Positions 46,710-60,012 of a stretch of DNA of 64,000 bases are shown here, one piece after another. Under the pieces are notes generated by a model. It had not been told where the DNA came from, ran no database searches, and worked only from the letters and a program-made list of their open reading frames with translations. The position numbers and the translations under genes were made by a program. Numbering within the stretch: the first letter of the stretch is position 1; every line of letters begins with the position of its first letter. The DNA is taken from positions 57,685,120 to 57,749,119 of the forward strand of contig JAOANR010000004.1 of NCBI GenBank assembly GCA_030278955.1, read 5' to 3'. This stretch comes from Hygrophila difformis. Its lineage: Eukaryota; Streptophyta; Magnoliopsida; Lamiales; Acanthaceae.

Positions 46710-46754
46710 GAGATGGAGGAGTATCCTCTCACAATCTCACTACTGAGTTACAGG

Positions 46755-48688
46755 TCAGTTATTTTTCCCTTCCATAAAAGTTTAACATACCACATTATAC
46801 TAGTGGAGTAGTACTTCATTATTTTATTTGAAAACCAAGATTTAACTCGATTTTTTTTATTAAGCTGTATTGTGCAAGTCAGTGACGATGGATGTGTCAT
46901 CTAACATCATTGGCGGAGACTAAATAGCACACTAATTCATTTAATTACCTAAGTCTATATTTTATTAAATAAAATAAATTGAACTCTTGGCAAGTAAAGT
47001 AATGGGACACGCAAGTAGATTGTGTAGGACATGTTTTTGGTTATTCTTTCTCCCATTTAATAAAAAACTTGTACCCTTTAATAAATTTCTACTAGTATCA
47101 AATTTTTTTATTTTAAATATAGTAAAATTAGAATTTTACCCTTTAATAAAATATACTCATTTCTAATTGATCACATTTTATAAAAACGAGATTTTTTTTT
47201 TTTTGTTTTTATAGACCAACTCTTTTTGTTCTATTACACTAACTGAGGCACTAACTCATTAATCTTGTTACTGTGTTTTACAAATTGAACTGTTTGGTTG
47301 TACTTATCCAGATGGACAATCCAACGTTAGACATTCCGGATAGACAATCCAACATAATGAAAGCATGATCCATAAAAACCCATCTTAAAAAGGCTTACCT
47401 ACTAGTGTATTAAAATACTCTTTTTCGTCCCAGTTAACATTTTATTGCAAGCATATACTCCCTCTGTTTGTTAAAAGTTGTAACATTTGAATAATAATTA
47501 CTATTTACTCCCTCCGTCCCAGGCAAGATGTCTGGTTTGACTTTTTTGGCACTGTTCATTATTTAACTTTGACTCAATATTATTCCAAGTATATGTTTGA
47601 AAAAAAATAGTCGAATTGGATCTTGTTAGAATCGTATAATCATGTAGTTTTATAATATATATTTTACATAATTTTTTGTTGTATATATTTTGAGATATTA
47701 ACGATCGAAAAAATACATTGGATTGTGTGCAGAAATGAAACAAGACATCTTAAATGGGACAGAGGGAGTATTAAATAACTTTGATTCAAATTTTTAATAC
47801 AGTTATACAAGATAAAACATAGTCAAGTGAGATATTGTTAGATTCATCTAATCACATAGCTTTATAATATCAAAATTAAATAATTTTTGCAATTACACAA
47901 TTTGAGATATTAAACGTTAAAAATGTGCATTGGATAACGTGAAATGCGGGAATGTTACAATTTTTAAAAAACGGGTGGAATATTTTAAAAAACATAGTCA
48001 AGTTAGTCTTATTAGAATCGTATGATTTTTAGTTTTAGAATAAACATTTTACCTAATTTTTCATTGTAAATATTTTGAGATATTAACCATTGAAAAAATG
48101 TATTGAATTGTGTATAGAAATCAAACAAGACAAGTTAAATAGAACGATGTGAAAAGTATTTTTGTTATATGAGTATATTTTTTTTTTTACCTTTGGGTTA
48201 ACTTTTTCAGAATAGCCTACAGAAGTGTACAAAAGACAGTATATGAGCAGAAAAAGATTTGCAACTAGTCGCCTTTTGATTCAACATACACAGGAACGCA
48301 CACACGCATCAAATAGGGGCAACAGTTAGCGTGAATGCACAAATCAGGGACTCGTAATTGATAGTACACAATCAAAACCAGAAGTCCACCTACTCCTTGA
48401 CACATTTGGCATCCCTTGATATGCTCAAAACACATTAATTTTGCTTTCCCATCTCGGCCAGGTTGGGAAGCACGATTAATCGTTGCCACCGTTAGCCACT
48501 TACTTCTAGGTTAGTATTTGTTAAAAGTACGAGTACTACCATGCCTCTTTTGTCCAAAATTCTGGTGAAGCGTTGTTCATATAGGGTCCCAATTAGGGAT
48601 TTTGTCCAGTTTGTTCCATATACTGGTTTGTTGATGTCGCCAAGCACCAACGGATGTAAGGCATTGTCATTTTAATGTGTTTAACTGT
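46755..48688. other. AT-rich DNA with nested Stowaway-like MITEs; 3' flank of CLT
   Basis: A clean Stowaway is at 47508-47768 (TA-flanked CTCCCTCCGTCCCAGGCAAG). It sits inside an older copy of about 47457-47980 (ACTCCCTCTGTTTG ... AACGGGTGGAATA), and possibly a third (about 47417-48150). Their interiors share GAATCGTA(T/C)(A/G)AT and TTTTGAGATATTAA. No gene beyond the probable CLT 3' UTR near 48.5-48.69 kb. Confidence 0.5.
47508..47768. mobile_element. Stowaway MITE, 261 bp
   Basis: CTCCCTCCGTCCC at the left and GGGACAGAGGGAG at the right, with TA duplication; nested in an older related element. Confidence 0.85.
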
Positions 48689-51600
48689 CTAACTAAGGAG
48701 AGGTGAGTTAGTAGGAGACTTCGGCGATGGTGTCCACATATAAACAAGAAGTCCCACAGCAAGAATAACGGCACCTGCCACAAACCCTGGAGGTAGGGAT
48801 GATGCAACCCCAAGATATGGCAGAGGTAATGTGAACAAATATACAGATATCGGAACTGCAAAGCAGAGCACGGAAATGAGACTAAGTTAAGATATAGTAA
48901 ATCATTGGGATGGCATGAAGCAAAGAAAAGAATTTCAGGGCAAGTAATTGAGTTATATACTTATATAAGAGACAAGTTGCAACGACACTAACCTGAAAGT
49001 GTCGATGCCAGACAAGATACCACAGCAGAAGAGACCTTGAGCAGATGCAACAACGATATGTTGTAACACATGTTGACAATGACAAATAGTATTGGCAATA
49101 AAGGCGCACCTTCACACCCTGTGGCCAAATACTTGGAAATCAGTTAATTGGTCGAATTCTCCTTTATTTGAGAACTCAAAATATCTTTTCTCCTCGGCAT
49201 GTCGTGCTAATAAGATCATCAATTGACAAAAAAATGACATGCTAAAGAAGATAATGAAAATTCAAAATTTTAAAGGCATATTCAAGCATGCTGATCCACT
49301 CAATTGATTATGCAGAATCTCAAATAAGCATAAAAAGATGTCTTTCTGTTGCACTAAAGCATAGCTTGCAAAGATCACAGTAATGACTATTGACTAGTCA
49401 CCAGATTTTCATCACTGATGTTTACAAATGCACCTGCAAAATAGTACATCCAAAAGGCTGAGACATCAAGAAGAAACGATGGCTTACCACTTATCATGGT
49501 GCCGGCATTCAAAAAGCAGGCAGCACCATCTTTAAGATATATTAGTAGTTGATTGAATGGAACACCCCATAGATTCGACAAAAATGGGAGGAGGAGGCCT
49601 ATGAAAATAGCCTGTTTGTGCATGAAGGAGGTTCAGGATTCTAATAAAATTGAATCTCTATGCAGCAGCACAAAATTAAACCATAAAGCCTTAAAAATAC
49701 CTGGTATGCAGATCCATAAGAATTTACAACAAATATATCAATTGCGCCTCCCTGCCATGTACACGAAAATATGCTCATTGAATATACATAATCATCATTT
49801 AAAGATCATCAGACAGCTGCTATTTTTCGTTTTTATCCTCTCCACCCCCACTCCTCCCCACCTCAACCCCCCCCCCCCCCCCCCCCCCACAAAAAAAAAA
49901 AAAAAAAAGATATGCACAATACAGGGACCCCTGCACACCATAATACTATGTTGCATATCATTTGGTGTATTTCATAAGACAGAGCTTAGGCTTTTGTTTT
50001 GTTAGCATATAGAAGAAATTGAACAATAGGCTTTTGCCAAATGGCAACCCACTTTAGCTTTATGGCAATAAAAGGTTATCAGTTTACTATTATTAGTGCA
50101 TAGCAGAGAGAGTCTTTCATCATCCAAGTTCGCCAATTTCAAAATTTTGAAGCGCAATGACATTGCAACATACCTACCTTTAATCTATTTGCAGCATCCA
50201 AAAATATGATTTCCTGTAAACAAGATGAATTAGTAAAATAAACTTGTGAAGAGAATAAAAAAAAATGCAGGAAAACTTTAAGCCCGTAAAAAAAGCTTAA
50301 ACCTTCAAGACTGTATCAGCAGCTTGTAGAAAGAAAGAAATTGTCATCAAAATGCTCCAAAATATACCAGCTTCCATCAGAGACCCAGTACCAGACCCAC
50401 TGCAAATGAAAATATTGGGCCAAAAAGAATCATTATATTAATGCAAATGATGGGACCTGGATATGTACCAATAAGGACCAATGGACACATCTGGATAATA
50501 AAATCACAGGTTAAATAAATTGAAAACAAGCTCCTGAAAGATTATATATCATTGTATGACAAATACTTGGTCACTTGTCAAGCTAGTATGGATAAATCTT
50601 GCCGGTGCAAAATATAAGACATAATAATCTAAGATATAATATTTCCAAGTGTGTACCTAAAGCCCTTTCTCTTAAGAAGAGTTCATTACTTGCTCAAATC
50701 CTTTTGTTGGGAACTTAATAATAGATGAGAAATTGCAGGACCTTTAACCAACTAGGTTGAACTTTTTTGAGTTCTCAAGTAGCATTACTTTAACTGATCC
50801 CCAGAAACTTTCAGAAGGTCGTGCATCAAATACTTACCAATCACTGGAGAGAAATCTAATGTTTGTGTGTATGTAGCGTCGGTGTCTTCATGTGTGTACT
50901 ATTGTGTAAAGGAAATTAGACAGACAACTATGAATTACCTTGCAACGGTTATTAAAACCCCAACTCCCACAAGAAGGCATCCAAATAACTGGTGGAACTG
51001 ATATCTTCTCCCAAGGAATATATAGGAAAGGACAAGTTGCCACACTAGAAAACTCTGCAAAGATTAGCATGATAACAAATTAATCATGCAGCTTCAAACT
51101 TACTGAACAAAAGTGATCTATGCCCTTCTATGTTGTGTTTTAGTACATTTTAACTGTGTTTAATTCTGATTACATCAATGAAAAATAAATGTGGTAGATT
51201 TTGATTCTGCAACACTATCTAGTATCTACAAATTTTCATACCTACCGGCTACATCTCACTTAGACCTCAATAAGACAGGTGTGTCTAAGAAAAATTCTCT
51301 TAAGTTAATTTCATTTGTAATGGAATGTTCAGAAGTTATATTCAATCATTCAAATGAACTACTAAGTGCAAGATATAAGTAGCACAAACTTTCAACTTTC
51401 AGAATCATCTCCATATGTTGTGTTTCATTTCTATTCAATAGAGACCAGAAGTTCAAAATTAATTTTGCTTAACTATAGAGAGAAAAAAACAATCAGATTA
51501 TGTTGTTACCTGAGACAGAATTGGAATTGCAGCCCCTGAAAGAATGGCTGTTTCAATACAGAAAAGCATTAGAATGATCAGAGAGAATAAAAGGGCTCTG

Positions 51601-54222
51601 AAGTTAAAATCAGTTTGCATTGCATATTGAAAATCTGAAAATGTCAACAGAACTTAATGGAACAATTTTCCCTGAAAATCACAGAAAGCAAACAAAAATA
51701 TTTAAATCTTCTGTTAAAATTTCACCTTGCCTACTACAGATCCAATGTTTCTGGTTAACAATTTTGACACTATAATACCTCAACATGCTTCTCATTAAGC
51801 AACGCTTTCATACAAAGCCTGTTTACTTAACATTCTCAATTTTCCATACAGATTTTGTGGCAAGCAATAGGACGATTGAAGAAAATCCAAAAAGCCTAAC
51901 GGTAGTGACTATGAATACTAATGACTGTACAGGCAGATGTAGTGAATACATCAAACTATCATTCCATATTGTTTCCAGTTCATATGACTAGCGAAGCACA
52001 CAACACAAGCACTGCACTATGCCGCAGCAAAGAGCTAGCTAGTGCTGATATGATCATTATATCAAATTATCCACCAACGATGCTGCACAAACACATAAAT
52101 GAATACCTCCGGCCGCCATCCCAGAAGCCGCAGCTAGAGCTTCCAACAAGCCAACGGCAATTAGTGGTGCCTTTGGCACAGACAACATTTCATCAGTTAC
52201 CTTTCCAGCACGGTAACGTAGATACAAGATAGTGAAGTATACAATCAAATATCTGGGAGAAAGGAAAGTAAGTCAGACTTAGTGGGTGTTTGGATAAACG
52301 TCAAGAAAACAGAATATCTTATTATTGCATTTTCAAAACAAATTCAACATTCAATGATTAACAGCACTCGGACATAACAGACAGTTTTAGCATTAGTCAA
52401 AAGGTTAAAATGGACAATGATTCTTCTCCACACAATCTAATTTACGATAATGTTCAAAGAAAGCCAGCCACAGTGCCACACATAGTACGGACTTAATTAA
52501 GATCTGGATCTCCTAGTCGATACAAGGAGGAGTTTTTTTACAAACTCAAGGTGCAACCTATCAATCCAAATGATGAATATATTCCACAAGCACAAAAATA
52601 TTGACTAATAGGAGGCCAACGTTCCCTAAATTATTACAATTAGTTAGGTTGCCTTATTCATGAGAACTGGTGAAGAAGCTCTTTTCCAGTTGAGTAGCAG
52701 AAACAGAAAGATCCAATGGCCAACATTTTTTCCGCGTAGCACATGACATGGAAGTATAGATTATAACAAAGAAAGGCAAAAGGGAATCACGGCAGCTGGT
52801 TCTGTGGGTTCCACTGCTCTCACCAACAACGGTTCTCATTCAAATGGGGCCCCTGAAAACCCAGGCCTAAAACAAGAAAAGCACCCGGTGCTTTTTGGCA
52901 TGAAACTGACAACTCATAACATCATTACTTTAAGAACTAGCCTTTTACAAACACTAAAGAAAAATATCAATAAGTACTCATCAGAGATGCACGTAGTTAA
53001 TGAGTATCAGTCAATTGTAATCATAGTAGCAGAGATTAAGCGTAAGAGTAAGTAACCATACGCTGAAGCAGTGGCAGAAATAATAATATCAATAATAAAG
53101 AAATTAATGAAACAAAGTAACTTGCGGCCACGCCTGCCACAATGCAGACGGCCTTCAATTGACCCAAAGAAAAACTAATGACGTCATTGTCTACACAACA
53201 GTCCACACGCCCCCGTCCCCTGGCCCTATTCCCAAATGATTGTTGGGTGCTTGTGACGATCCATAAACTGGGCTCAACAGTCAACACCGTGAATGGTATG
53301 CATCGGGTGCTGAGGTCCCTTGTGCTTCCAACAACCATATTTCTCATATGGTTCTGGACTTCTGGGTCTATAGACGATGTCCCACTGATAAATGTAAAAA
53401 GACCACTATCGCCCTGCTGTACACATGGTACACTTGTTCGGATATACCCACCTTCAATTTCGACGGCCAAGTTGTATCTCGCCGACGGTTCTTAATTACT
53501 TCGTATTTCCAAATATTTATCCCTGCTCTTTTACCTTTCCTTTTCAAGGAAGACTCTGATAAATATCCAAATCGAGAAAAAGGAGAAGTTGTAGGCAAAA
53601 TCTAACCTATTCCAGAATTAATAATCAGGGCGTCTACTCAGCAATGTTCATAGATTGCAAACGACTTCTATCAGTAAACTAAATTTTCCGTTCAAACAAA
53701 CCACAGAAAATCTGAATTTAAATTCCACTTTTAAATAAATTCAACAGTTTCTAAATTGATATATGAGGAAAAAACGGACACGAAACTGAGAAGTCAATAG
53801 AATTACCCAAAAGTGGCGAGCTGTGCTAGGAAAAACGGATACTGCCTCAGAGGTACTAATGCGAGCTTATACAGCACGCGATTCCCCACGCCGAGCACCA
53901 CCGTAGCCACCGCCGCAACTATCACCTCCGCCTTCCGATCAATGCCTTCACCGCTCCTCTCCCTCACCGCCTCTCGATCGAACGAACACAATAGAGTAGC
54001 TGGCTGGATGCGCGTCTTCATCTCATCCTCCTCCCCCTCTCCCCGGGGGACCGCGGCCGCCGCCTCAACCACTAACCGCCTCGACCGAAGCACCACCTTT
54101 CCCCCACCGCTCCAGCGGCTATTCACATGCAGATATTCGATCGGCAGAGACGACAATCGCGGAATGCGATGAACCGCCATAGACGGTGCGGCGGCGACCG
54201 GTCGACAACTACATGCTGACAT
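48689..54222 (-). CDS. CLT1: CRT-like transporter (CLT), plastid thiol/glutathione exporter family, 10 exons, 434 aa
   Basis: Minus-strand exons are 54222-53807, 52252-52107, 51535-51510, 51054-50939, 50399-50303, 50213-50178, 49751-49701, 49611-49488, 49118-48993 and 48855-48689. All introns are GT-AG, phases agree, and the total is 1305 bases. Residues 1 to about 90 are Arg/Ala/Ser-rich, as in a plastid transit peptide. The remainder is a drug/metabolite-transporter fold with about ten spans: LAQLATFGYLIVYFTILYL, PILSQSFLVWQLVLSYIFLG, DIFVVNSYGSAYQ, CYNISLLHLLKVSSAVVSCL and VYLFTLPLPYLGVASSLPPG are family-typical. CLTs are plant relatives of the malaria chloroquine-resistance transporter and move glutathione and its precursor across the chloroplast envelope. 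The gene looks intact. Arabidopsis CLT1 is similar in size. Confidence 0.92.
49867..49908. repeat. Poly-C/poly-A run in CLT intron
   Basis: About 22 C, then CAC-like junction, then about 18 A, in the intron between exons 6 and 7 (49752-50177). Same pattern as at 12588-12619. Confidence 0.9.
53036..53470 (-). other. 144-codon ORF inside CLT intron 1 (unsupported)
   Basis: This same-strand ORF within the 1.55-kb first intron begins MAVEIEGGYIRTSVPCVQQG and ends in a hydrophobic span followed by a basic/aromatic tail. The surrounding 300 bp is GC-richer than the rest of the intron. I see no family match, and no splice signals that would make it an extra CLT exon. It could be a retrocopy fragment, an alternative exon or chance. 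Confidence 0.25.
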
Positions 54223-54539
54223 AGCTTCGATTTTTCCCCAAAATGTGAGGCGGTGGATTTGAAACAGAATTTGGGAGTGGGGAAATTGAAGAGGAAGTTG
54301 TGGCCTTGTGGGTATTTATGGAGGGAGAGGGATTCCAAGGGAAATCCTATTTTGTCCGTCAACATCTATATTGAATTCCAGATGACTTTCACCATGTTCG
54401 GGTTTTTTATTCATTTATTTTCTCTATTCTTTAAAAGGGGAAATAAATGACAGGTAAATAAAAAATGTTTTTTGTCTTCATTTTGGATCTCGTTTTCAGT
54501 GTTAGTGAAATGTTTTTTTGGGGTGTAGAGGTTATCATG

Positions 54540-54665
54540 CTAAATTGAGTCTAAGACTAATTCATCTGCATATACAAAGATTCGAATCTGAAGGGATTAG
54601 TGGGGATCGAACTCCCAGCTTATATAATTGGGAGAAGAACTTGACCTAAGTCCCCAACCCAAAAT
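54540..54665 (-). mobile_element. SINE-like element
   Basis: On the minus strand an A-box-like GGACTTAGGTCAAGTTCTTC is followed by a B box (GGGAGTTCGATCCCC) and CAGATTCGAATCTTTG. Lies about 320 bp upstream of the CLT start. Confidence 0.5.
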
Positions 54666-55884
54666 GTTGGAGAAGGTATTTAATAAATATATATATTTTT
54701 ATTATAATTGTGTGTATATAGTAGGTATTGATAAATTTTGAAAGTAATCAGAACACATAGTCGTGTTTGTTTATAAAAAAAGGTTTGGAAATTGAGTTTT
54801 GGCAAATGACGATAAATAGGAAATCTAACCTTAAAAAAGACAAGCCATATTAATTCAATATGGGATCTTTTTATTTTCCTTTTACCCCCAAAAAAGATAT
54901 ATTGGGACAGCTGCCCCTATCGGGAAGGGTTAGTGTGCAGGTGGCTGCACATGCAACCACCATATGTGTGATGTGGGAGTTGTGTTGTGTGATGTATGAA
55001 ATGGTATATTTTGTGTGTTGGGAGGTATGTGTTGTGTGATGTAAAAAGTGTGATGCTCAGAGAAGTGTTTTATGATGCGAGATGTCTTTTTTATGATGTC
55101 TACACCTAAAGGTTTTTGAAGGGGTTGTACCGTAACCGAATTGCCTATCGGGTATCGGCTATAGGTACTGAGCATAAGAACAAGCGGAGTTTTTTTTGGC
55201 AACTAAGAACAAGCGGATTGAATGTTACTAGTTTTTTTCTTTAAAAAAATAATACTAATAAACAAAAAAATAAATACTTCCTCCATATTTTTTATTTGCT
55301 TCAATTTTTTATACTATTTACGATTGATTCAATTTTTATTATTGTATAAGAAAAATTATAATTAAATGAGATATTGAATTCATATAAGTAATTAGATAAT
55401 TTGTTATTAAAAACATAAATAATTTTGATGATTCAACAAATCAAATATAAATATAAAGTTTTTTATTTCTTTTTTTTTCCAATTTGTATTAAATTAATTA
55501 CTAGGATTTAGGAACTGAATTTGGATAATAACCAAGTTTTCCACTTCCCACCTTAAAATTCAAATTCTATTCCCTATTTTCTCCCCTAAAAGATAAAACG
55601 TGTTCAAATCAATCACTTAAAATCCTAAAGTTGTAGTAAAAGTATTCAAATCAATTACTTACTCCTAAAGTCCTACTACATGAAGTACTAATACATACTG
55701 TAGTATCTAGTATGTTTGGGGTATGAATAGCATGTAGAATTTGCGTATGGAGACTGTTCCAATATAATGTACTACTATTAATGTTTCATATGGATCCTGT
55801 GAATTTTGTACATATATGTACATACACATGATATTATCATTATTGATTATGTATTCTTCCCAGATTGGTATGTCCGTAACTATT
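54666..55884. other. AT-rich intergenic DNA
   Basis: Includes a TGTG-rich stretch (54930-55080, TGTGTTGTGTGATGT repeats). No gene. Confidence 0.4.
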
Positions 55885-56130
55885 ACTATCCCCGTCCCTT
55901 TTTAGTTGTCTTTTTAAAAATTAAAAAGTGTTCCACAATAGTTGTCATTTTTAATAGTTATAGTAATTATGCTATGTTTTACTATATTGCCCTCCATATT
56001 ACATAAATGTTGTTTGGTATTTATTAATAATGAGTTTAATTGAAGGGTAAAAATATAAATTTATTAGTTAATTAATGCAAACCTTGATTATTGAAATTGA
56101 GTTGAAAGAGACGGCTAAAAACGGATGGAG
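55885..56130. mobile_element. Decayed Stowaway-like MITE
   Basis: TATCCCCGTCCCTTTTTAGTTG at the left and AACGGATGGAGTA at the right, with internal GTTGTCATTTTTA as in 38933-39176. Confidence 0.55.
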
Positions 56131-56177
56131 TAATAGAATATAGTTGTTCCTTATGAAGAATAGTAAGTGTAGTAGTA

Positions 56178-56628
56178 CTCCCTCCGTCCCAATATAAGTG
56201 ACCCCTTTCTTTTGGGCACGGGAATATAGGTAATGGGATTTAGTAGTTAAAGTGGTTTGAGTAAATTTAACTAATTCATCCATCTAATTTATAATGGTTA
56301 CATTTGACTTTTAATCATTTTATTATTTAACTTTGACTTAATGTTATCGTAATGATGTAGAAAGACAAAAATAGTCAAGTGTGATCTTGTTGGAATTGTC
56401 TAATCGTATAGTTTTAGAATATATATTTTATATAATTTTTATGTATACCCATTTTGAGATATTAATGGTTAAACATATATAGGGACTTTGTGCACAAAGT
56501 ACAATGTCATTATTGTGGGGTTTTTAATCATGTTTATGTTAATCTAATTTACTTAAAAGGGAAAGTGATCACTTTTAATGGGACACCCCAAAATGGAATA
56601 GTGGCCACTTTTAATGGGACGGATGGAG
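56178..56628. mobile_element. Stowaway MITE, 451 bp
   Basis: CTCCCTCCGTCCCAATATAA and GGGACGGATGGAG, with TA duplication. Close relative of 7354-7805, 49 kb away. Confidence 0.9.
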
Positions 56629-59600
56629 TACATTACTACTCGATCCACTATAATTCATTCTGAAAGAAGTCATCGTTAATTGCCAACCCAATGATTTAGG
56701 TATGGACTGACTGCGCCTGCCTGATTCGTCCGTCACTTGGGAATGTTCTACTATAACCTTTGGACTCGGACGTTTTTCTTAAAATAATTACTATCATTGC
56801 TTATATGAAGTACATACTCCTTAATAGTAACTTGGGATCATCCACTTTATTTTCATATTTTTCAATTACCTATCATGTTAGTCATGAACAATTATTGGTG
56901 GACTAATTTATATAGATTATAAATTATTTCGACTTATAGGAACTAATCTGTATTGATTTTTTTAGTTGTTCGTTGTTGTGATTCTCTCGTACACAAATAT
57001 TGGTAATAGCATTGATAGTTTGGTACTGTCCTACTTTATTTTATTTTATTTTTTAACCAAAAAACAAATCTTGTGTCTCTTGGTATTGGCATTTTTATGT
57101 TTTTATTCTTGTTTGAGTGTTTAAAGTTGTGTTTTATATTTGTAATTTTTTTAAATAAAGGGGAGGGATAGGGGTCGGGTGAGGATTCGAAGTATCAACC
57201 TAAAAGTTGGGAAGATATACTTAATTTATATATTTGTAAATAATATATACTTAATAAATACTACGCCTTTTGAATTATTTTTAGTTATCAATTACTATGT
57301 TGGAAGAAAATGTAATAACCCAACTTTTTTTTTTAAAAAAAAAGAAAGAAAAAGAAAAGGAAAAAACCGTGTCAGCATTACTTCTAGTGTTTGACTATGT
57401 GCTGTTTGTTTTAGCATTTGGTATTAAAAACAGTTTGTTTGAATATTTATTACTATCACACAAATCAACATAATAGTGCATACCAAATATAGTTGACATA
57501 AGTGGTACACAACTCTAGCAATTTAAACAAATATCTTTGTGTATGCAGAATTTTATTTTTGGGATTTAATCCTTTAATACACACGGGATCCTCGGATGAT
57601 TAATTTTGGCCCAATGAGATTTGGATATATCCGATATTCACTTAAAAGGAACAGAATAGTGCATAAACAAAATTCACCTCTCATTTTAAAGACACCCAAA
57701 TCTACACTTCAATTCGATGGTATTCCATGGATAATATTGACACTTCAATTTCATAGTATAAATACTTCAATTGAACATTTTCGAATATAATATTTTATTT
57801 CTCAACATTATAACTTTAATTACATTACTCCGCCCAACATGAGGAGATTTATTTTTCTTACTCTATAAAGCATCAAAGTCGACAAGTCAACAGTCCGAAC
57901 CAAATTGGCTTCGTGTTGCTAATTTAATACTAACAATTTTGACATATGTAGTAGGAGTACTATAAAGTTGATTCAATTTTTTTGCGGCCCCCGCATCTAA
58001 TATTAAACTACTTACTAAATAAAATCATATACTCCCATTAAAATTGACATGTTAGATAAATCGTCATTGATGATATAATTGGAATTAGGTGCAGTAATAA
58101 CCAGATAGCGTATTTTATCTGATTATCTCCAAAGCAAATAACAAGCCTCTTAGGCTCTTACAGAGTAAAACCGGATATTTGCTATATACTTATAATTACT
58201 CAAATAAACTATTACTCTTTTTCTTTAAAAAAAAAAATATACACGTATTGATTAAAGAAAACACATTTTTTACGTTTAAAAAGACAGGGAATTTAACCAC
58301 GAGCCCAACTTCTCATCCCCAAAGATTAAATTTATATTTAATATGTGTGATTATCATTTAAGCACGGAGTATTTAGGTAATTTTTTTGACAAACAGAGTG
58401 TTTAGGTAATTGAAGTTGATAATTAATTAATAATTATTAGAAAATTTAATTGAGTATTAAATTTATAATATTTTCCTTCACAAAAAAATGAGAAGTAAAT
58501 AACCGAACGACAAAACACAGTGGACGGTCAAAAGTACTGTATCTTGAAGACTCTCATCGAGTACCATTATGAACTATGATGGTCAAATTAAATACTACGA
58601 AGAAGTTAGATTATTCTTTCTTATTGGAGTATATATTGCAAAAGAAGGTTATAATTTCCTGTTTGCTGGAAAGGGCTTTCGGCATAAAGAATCAGAACTT
58701 GGACTTTTCTGGTGCTAGATATATATGTAGTATATATAGCCTGGCCCAAGTATTCACCAGAGCAATCTCTTCAAAAATTAGGGAAGCATCGTTTTGGGCA
58801 AATCACCATCATAACCCAAGCCCTAACATAAGCCAATGTCAAAAATTGGTACGTGGGAAAAAAAGGGTGAAAATTAAATTAGGTATTGCTTAGAAACCAC
58901 TTATATGGAAAAGGGTGAAGGAGATCAATAAAACCTTACTAGGCACATCAAAAAAGGTAAAATTAGTTCCCAAACCCCACTTGGACCACTATTTTCCCCA
59001 CCACATTGCAAAGATATATTAATATCTAAAAATACAGACAGCTACCCAAACTTATTATTTTTTAAATTTGCACGACAGCCATTATTTCAATTTTAATTTT
59101 ATTACTACTACTATATGACTAAAAATACTAATTATGCATGTGCTGATGATGTGCACCACATCCACGTACAACCATTATTGCACAATAAAACATCATGTAC
59201 CGATACAAAATTGCGGGCCACGCTTCAAGGGTTGTACATTCTACGTGACATTGGTCTTTGTCTTTATTCTCACCACCTCAAAATTATCACCCCCACTTTA
59301 TTTTTCTTCTATATGTTAGTAATTTTTTTTGTCTTTACCTTAAATAAAACTTCAAATTATAGAATGCCATATACAGAAATAAAAATAATAATAAAAAAAG
59401 TTACATCACATGGAGATGGATAGAGTACGATATTTTTAGCCTTTGGTGAGGTCAGTTTTTAGTGACGATAGATTATTATAATTGCAATAGTATAGGAAAA
59501 ATTATAAATTAATTCCAATATGTAAAGTTGCAATCACAATAATGAATTCAATTCAACGGGAAGAGCCAAATTACAACTGTCAATACATTTAATTAGATTT

Positions 59601-59748
59601 AATATATTGAGATTTTTAATAGTACATAGCAATTTATTTATTTATTTATTTTTTTTTTAAAAAAACTATTTTTTCTGGTGGGTGTAGTGAAAATGCCCGA
59701 AATGCACTCCAGTTAATTTTAGTTCTCCAAAGTATTTATATCTATATA
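56629..59748. other. AT-rich intergenic DNA, no gene recognised
   Basis: A SINE-like fragment is present at 57140-57225 (minus strand: GGTTGATACTTCGAATCCTC then ACCCGACCCC). Small ORFs, including 58576-58893 and 59115-59423, lack recognisable domains and conserved context. Confidence 0.45.
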
Positions 59749-60012
59749 CTCCCTCCGTTCATATATACATGACGTTTTATAAAAAATTCCTACTACCAAG
59801 GAGTGTAATGATTATTGTCTAATCTTCCATTCTTGCCCCTACTCTATGCACACAAATCAAGAAAAAGTAAAGTTAGAATGGAGAGAGAAAGAGTAATATT
59901 TATGAAAGTAAGAGGGTAATATTGGGAAAACATGATATAAATATAGAAAGTGACAACTATTTTGGAACACTTTTATGTTCCTAAAAAGACAACTAAAAAA
60001 GAACGGAGGGAG
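59749..60012. mobile_element. Stowaway-like MITE, 264 bp
   Basis: CTCCCTCCGTTCATATATAC and its mirror GAACGGAGGGAG, with TA duplication. Confidence 0.85.

Larger units (their letters stand above)
44941..46754 (+). pseudogene. GAD: Glutamate decarboxylase first-exon fragment, split by two transposons
   Basis: ATG 44941 reads MVLSKTVSQYDISVHSI, the plant GAD start. The sequence then diverges and a Stowaway follows (45068-45557). GAD resumes at about 45579 ([16 protein letters not shown]). A 4-bp GTAC duplication breaks the frame before [24 protein letters not shown] lacks the usual EPE-C that precedes DKL. After [15 protein letters not shown] a 950-bp MULE interrupts (45760-46709). The exon ends at 46754 with EEYPLT...TTELQ, then GTCAGT. 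No later GAD exons, PLP-lysine region or calmodulin-binding tail are seen up to 48.6 kb. GAD makes GABA from glutamate. This piece cannot. Confidence 0.85.
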
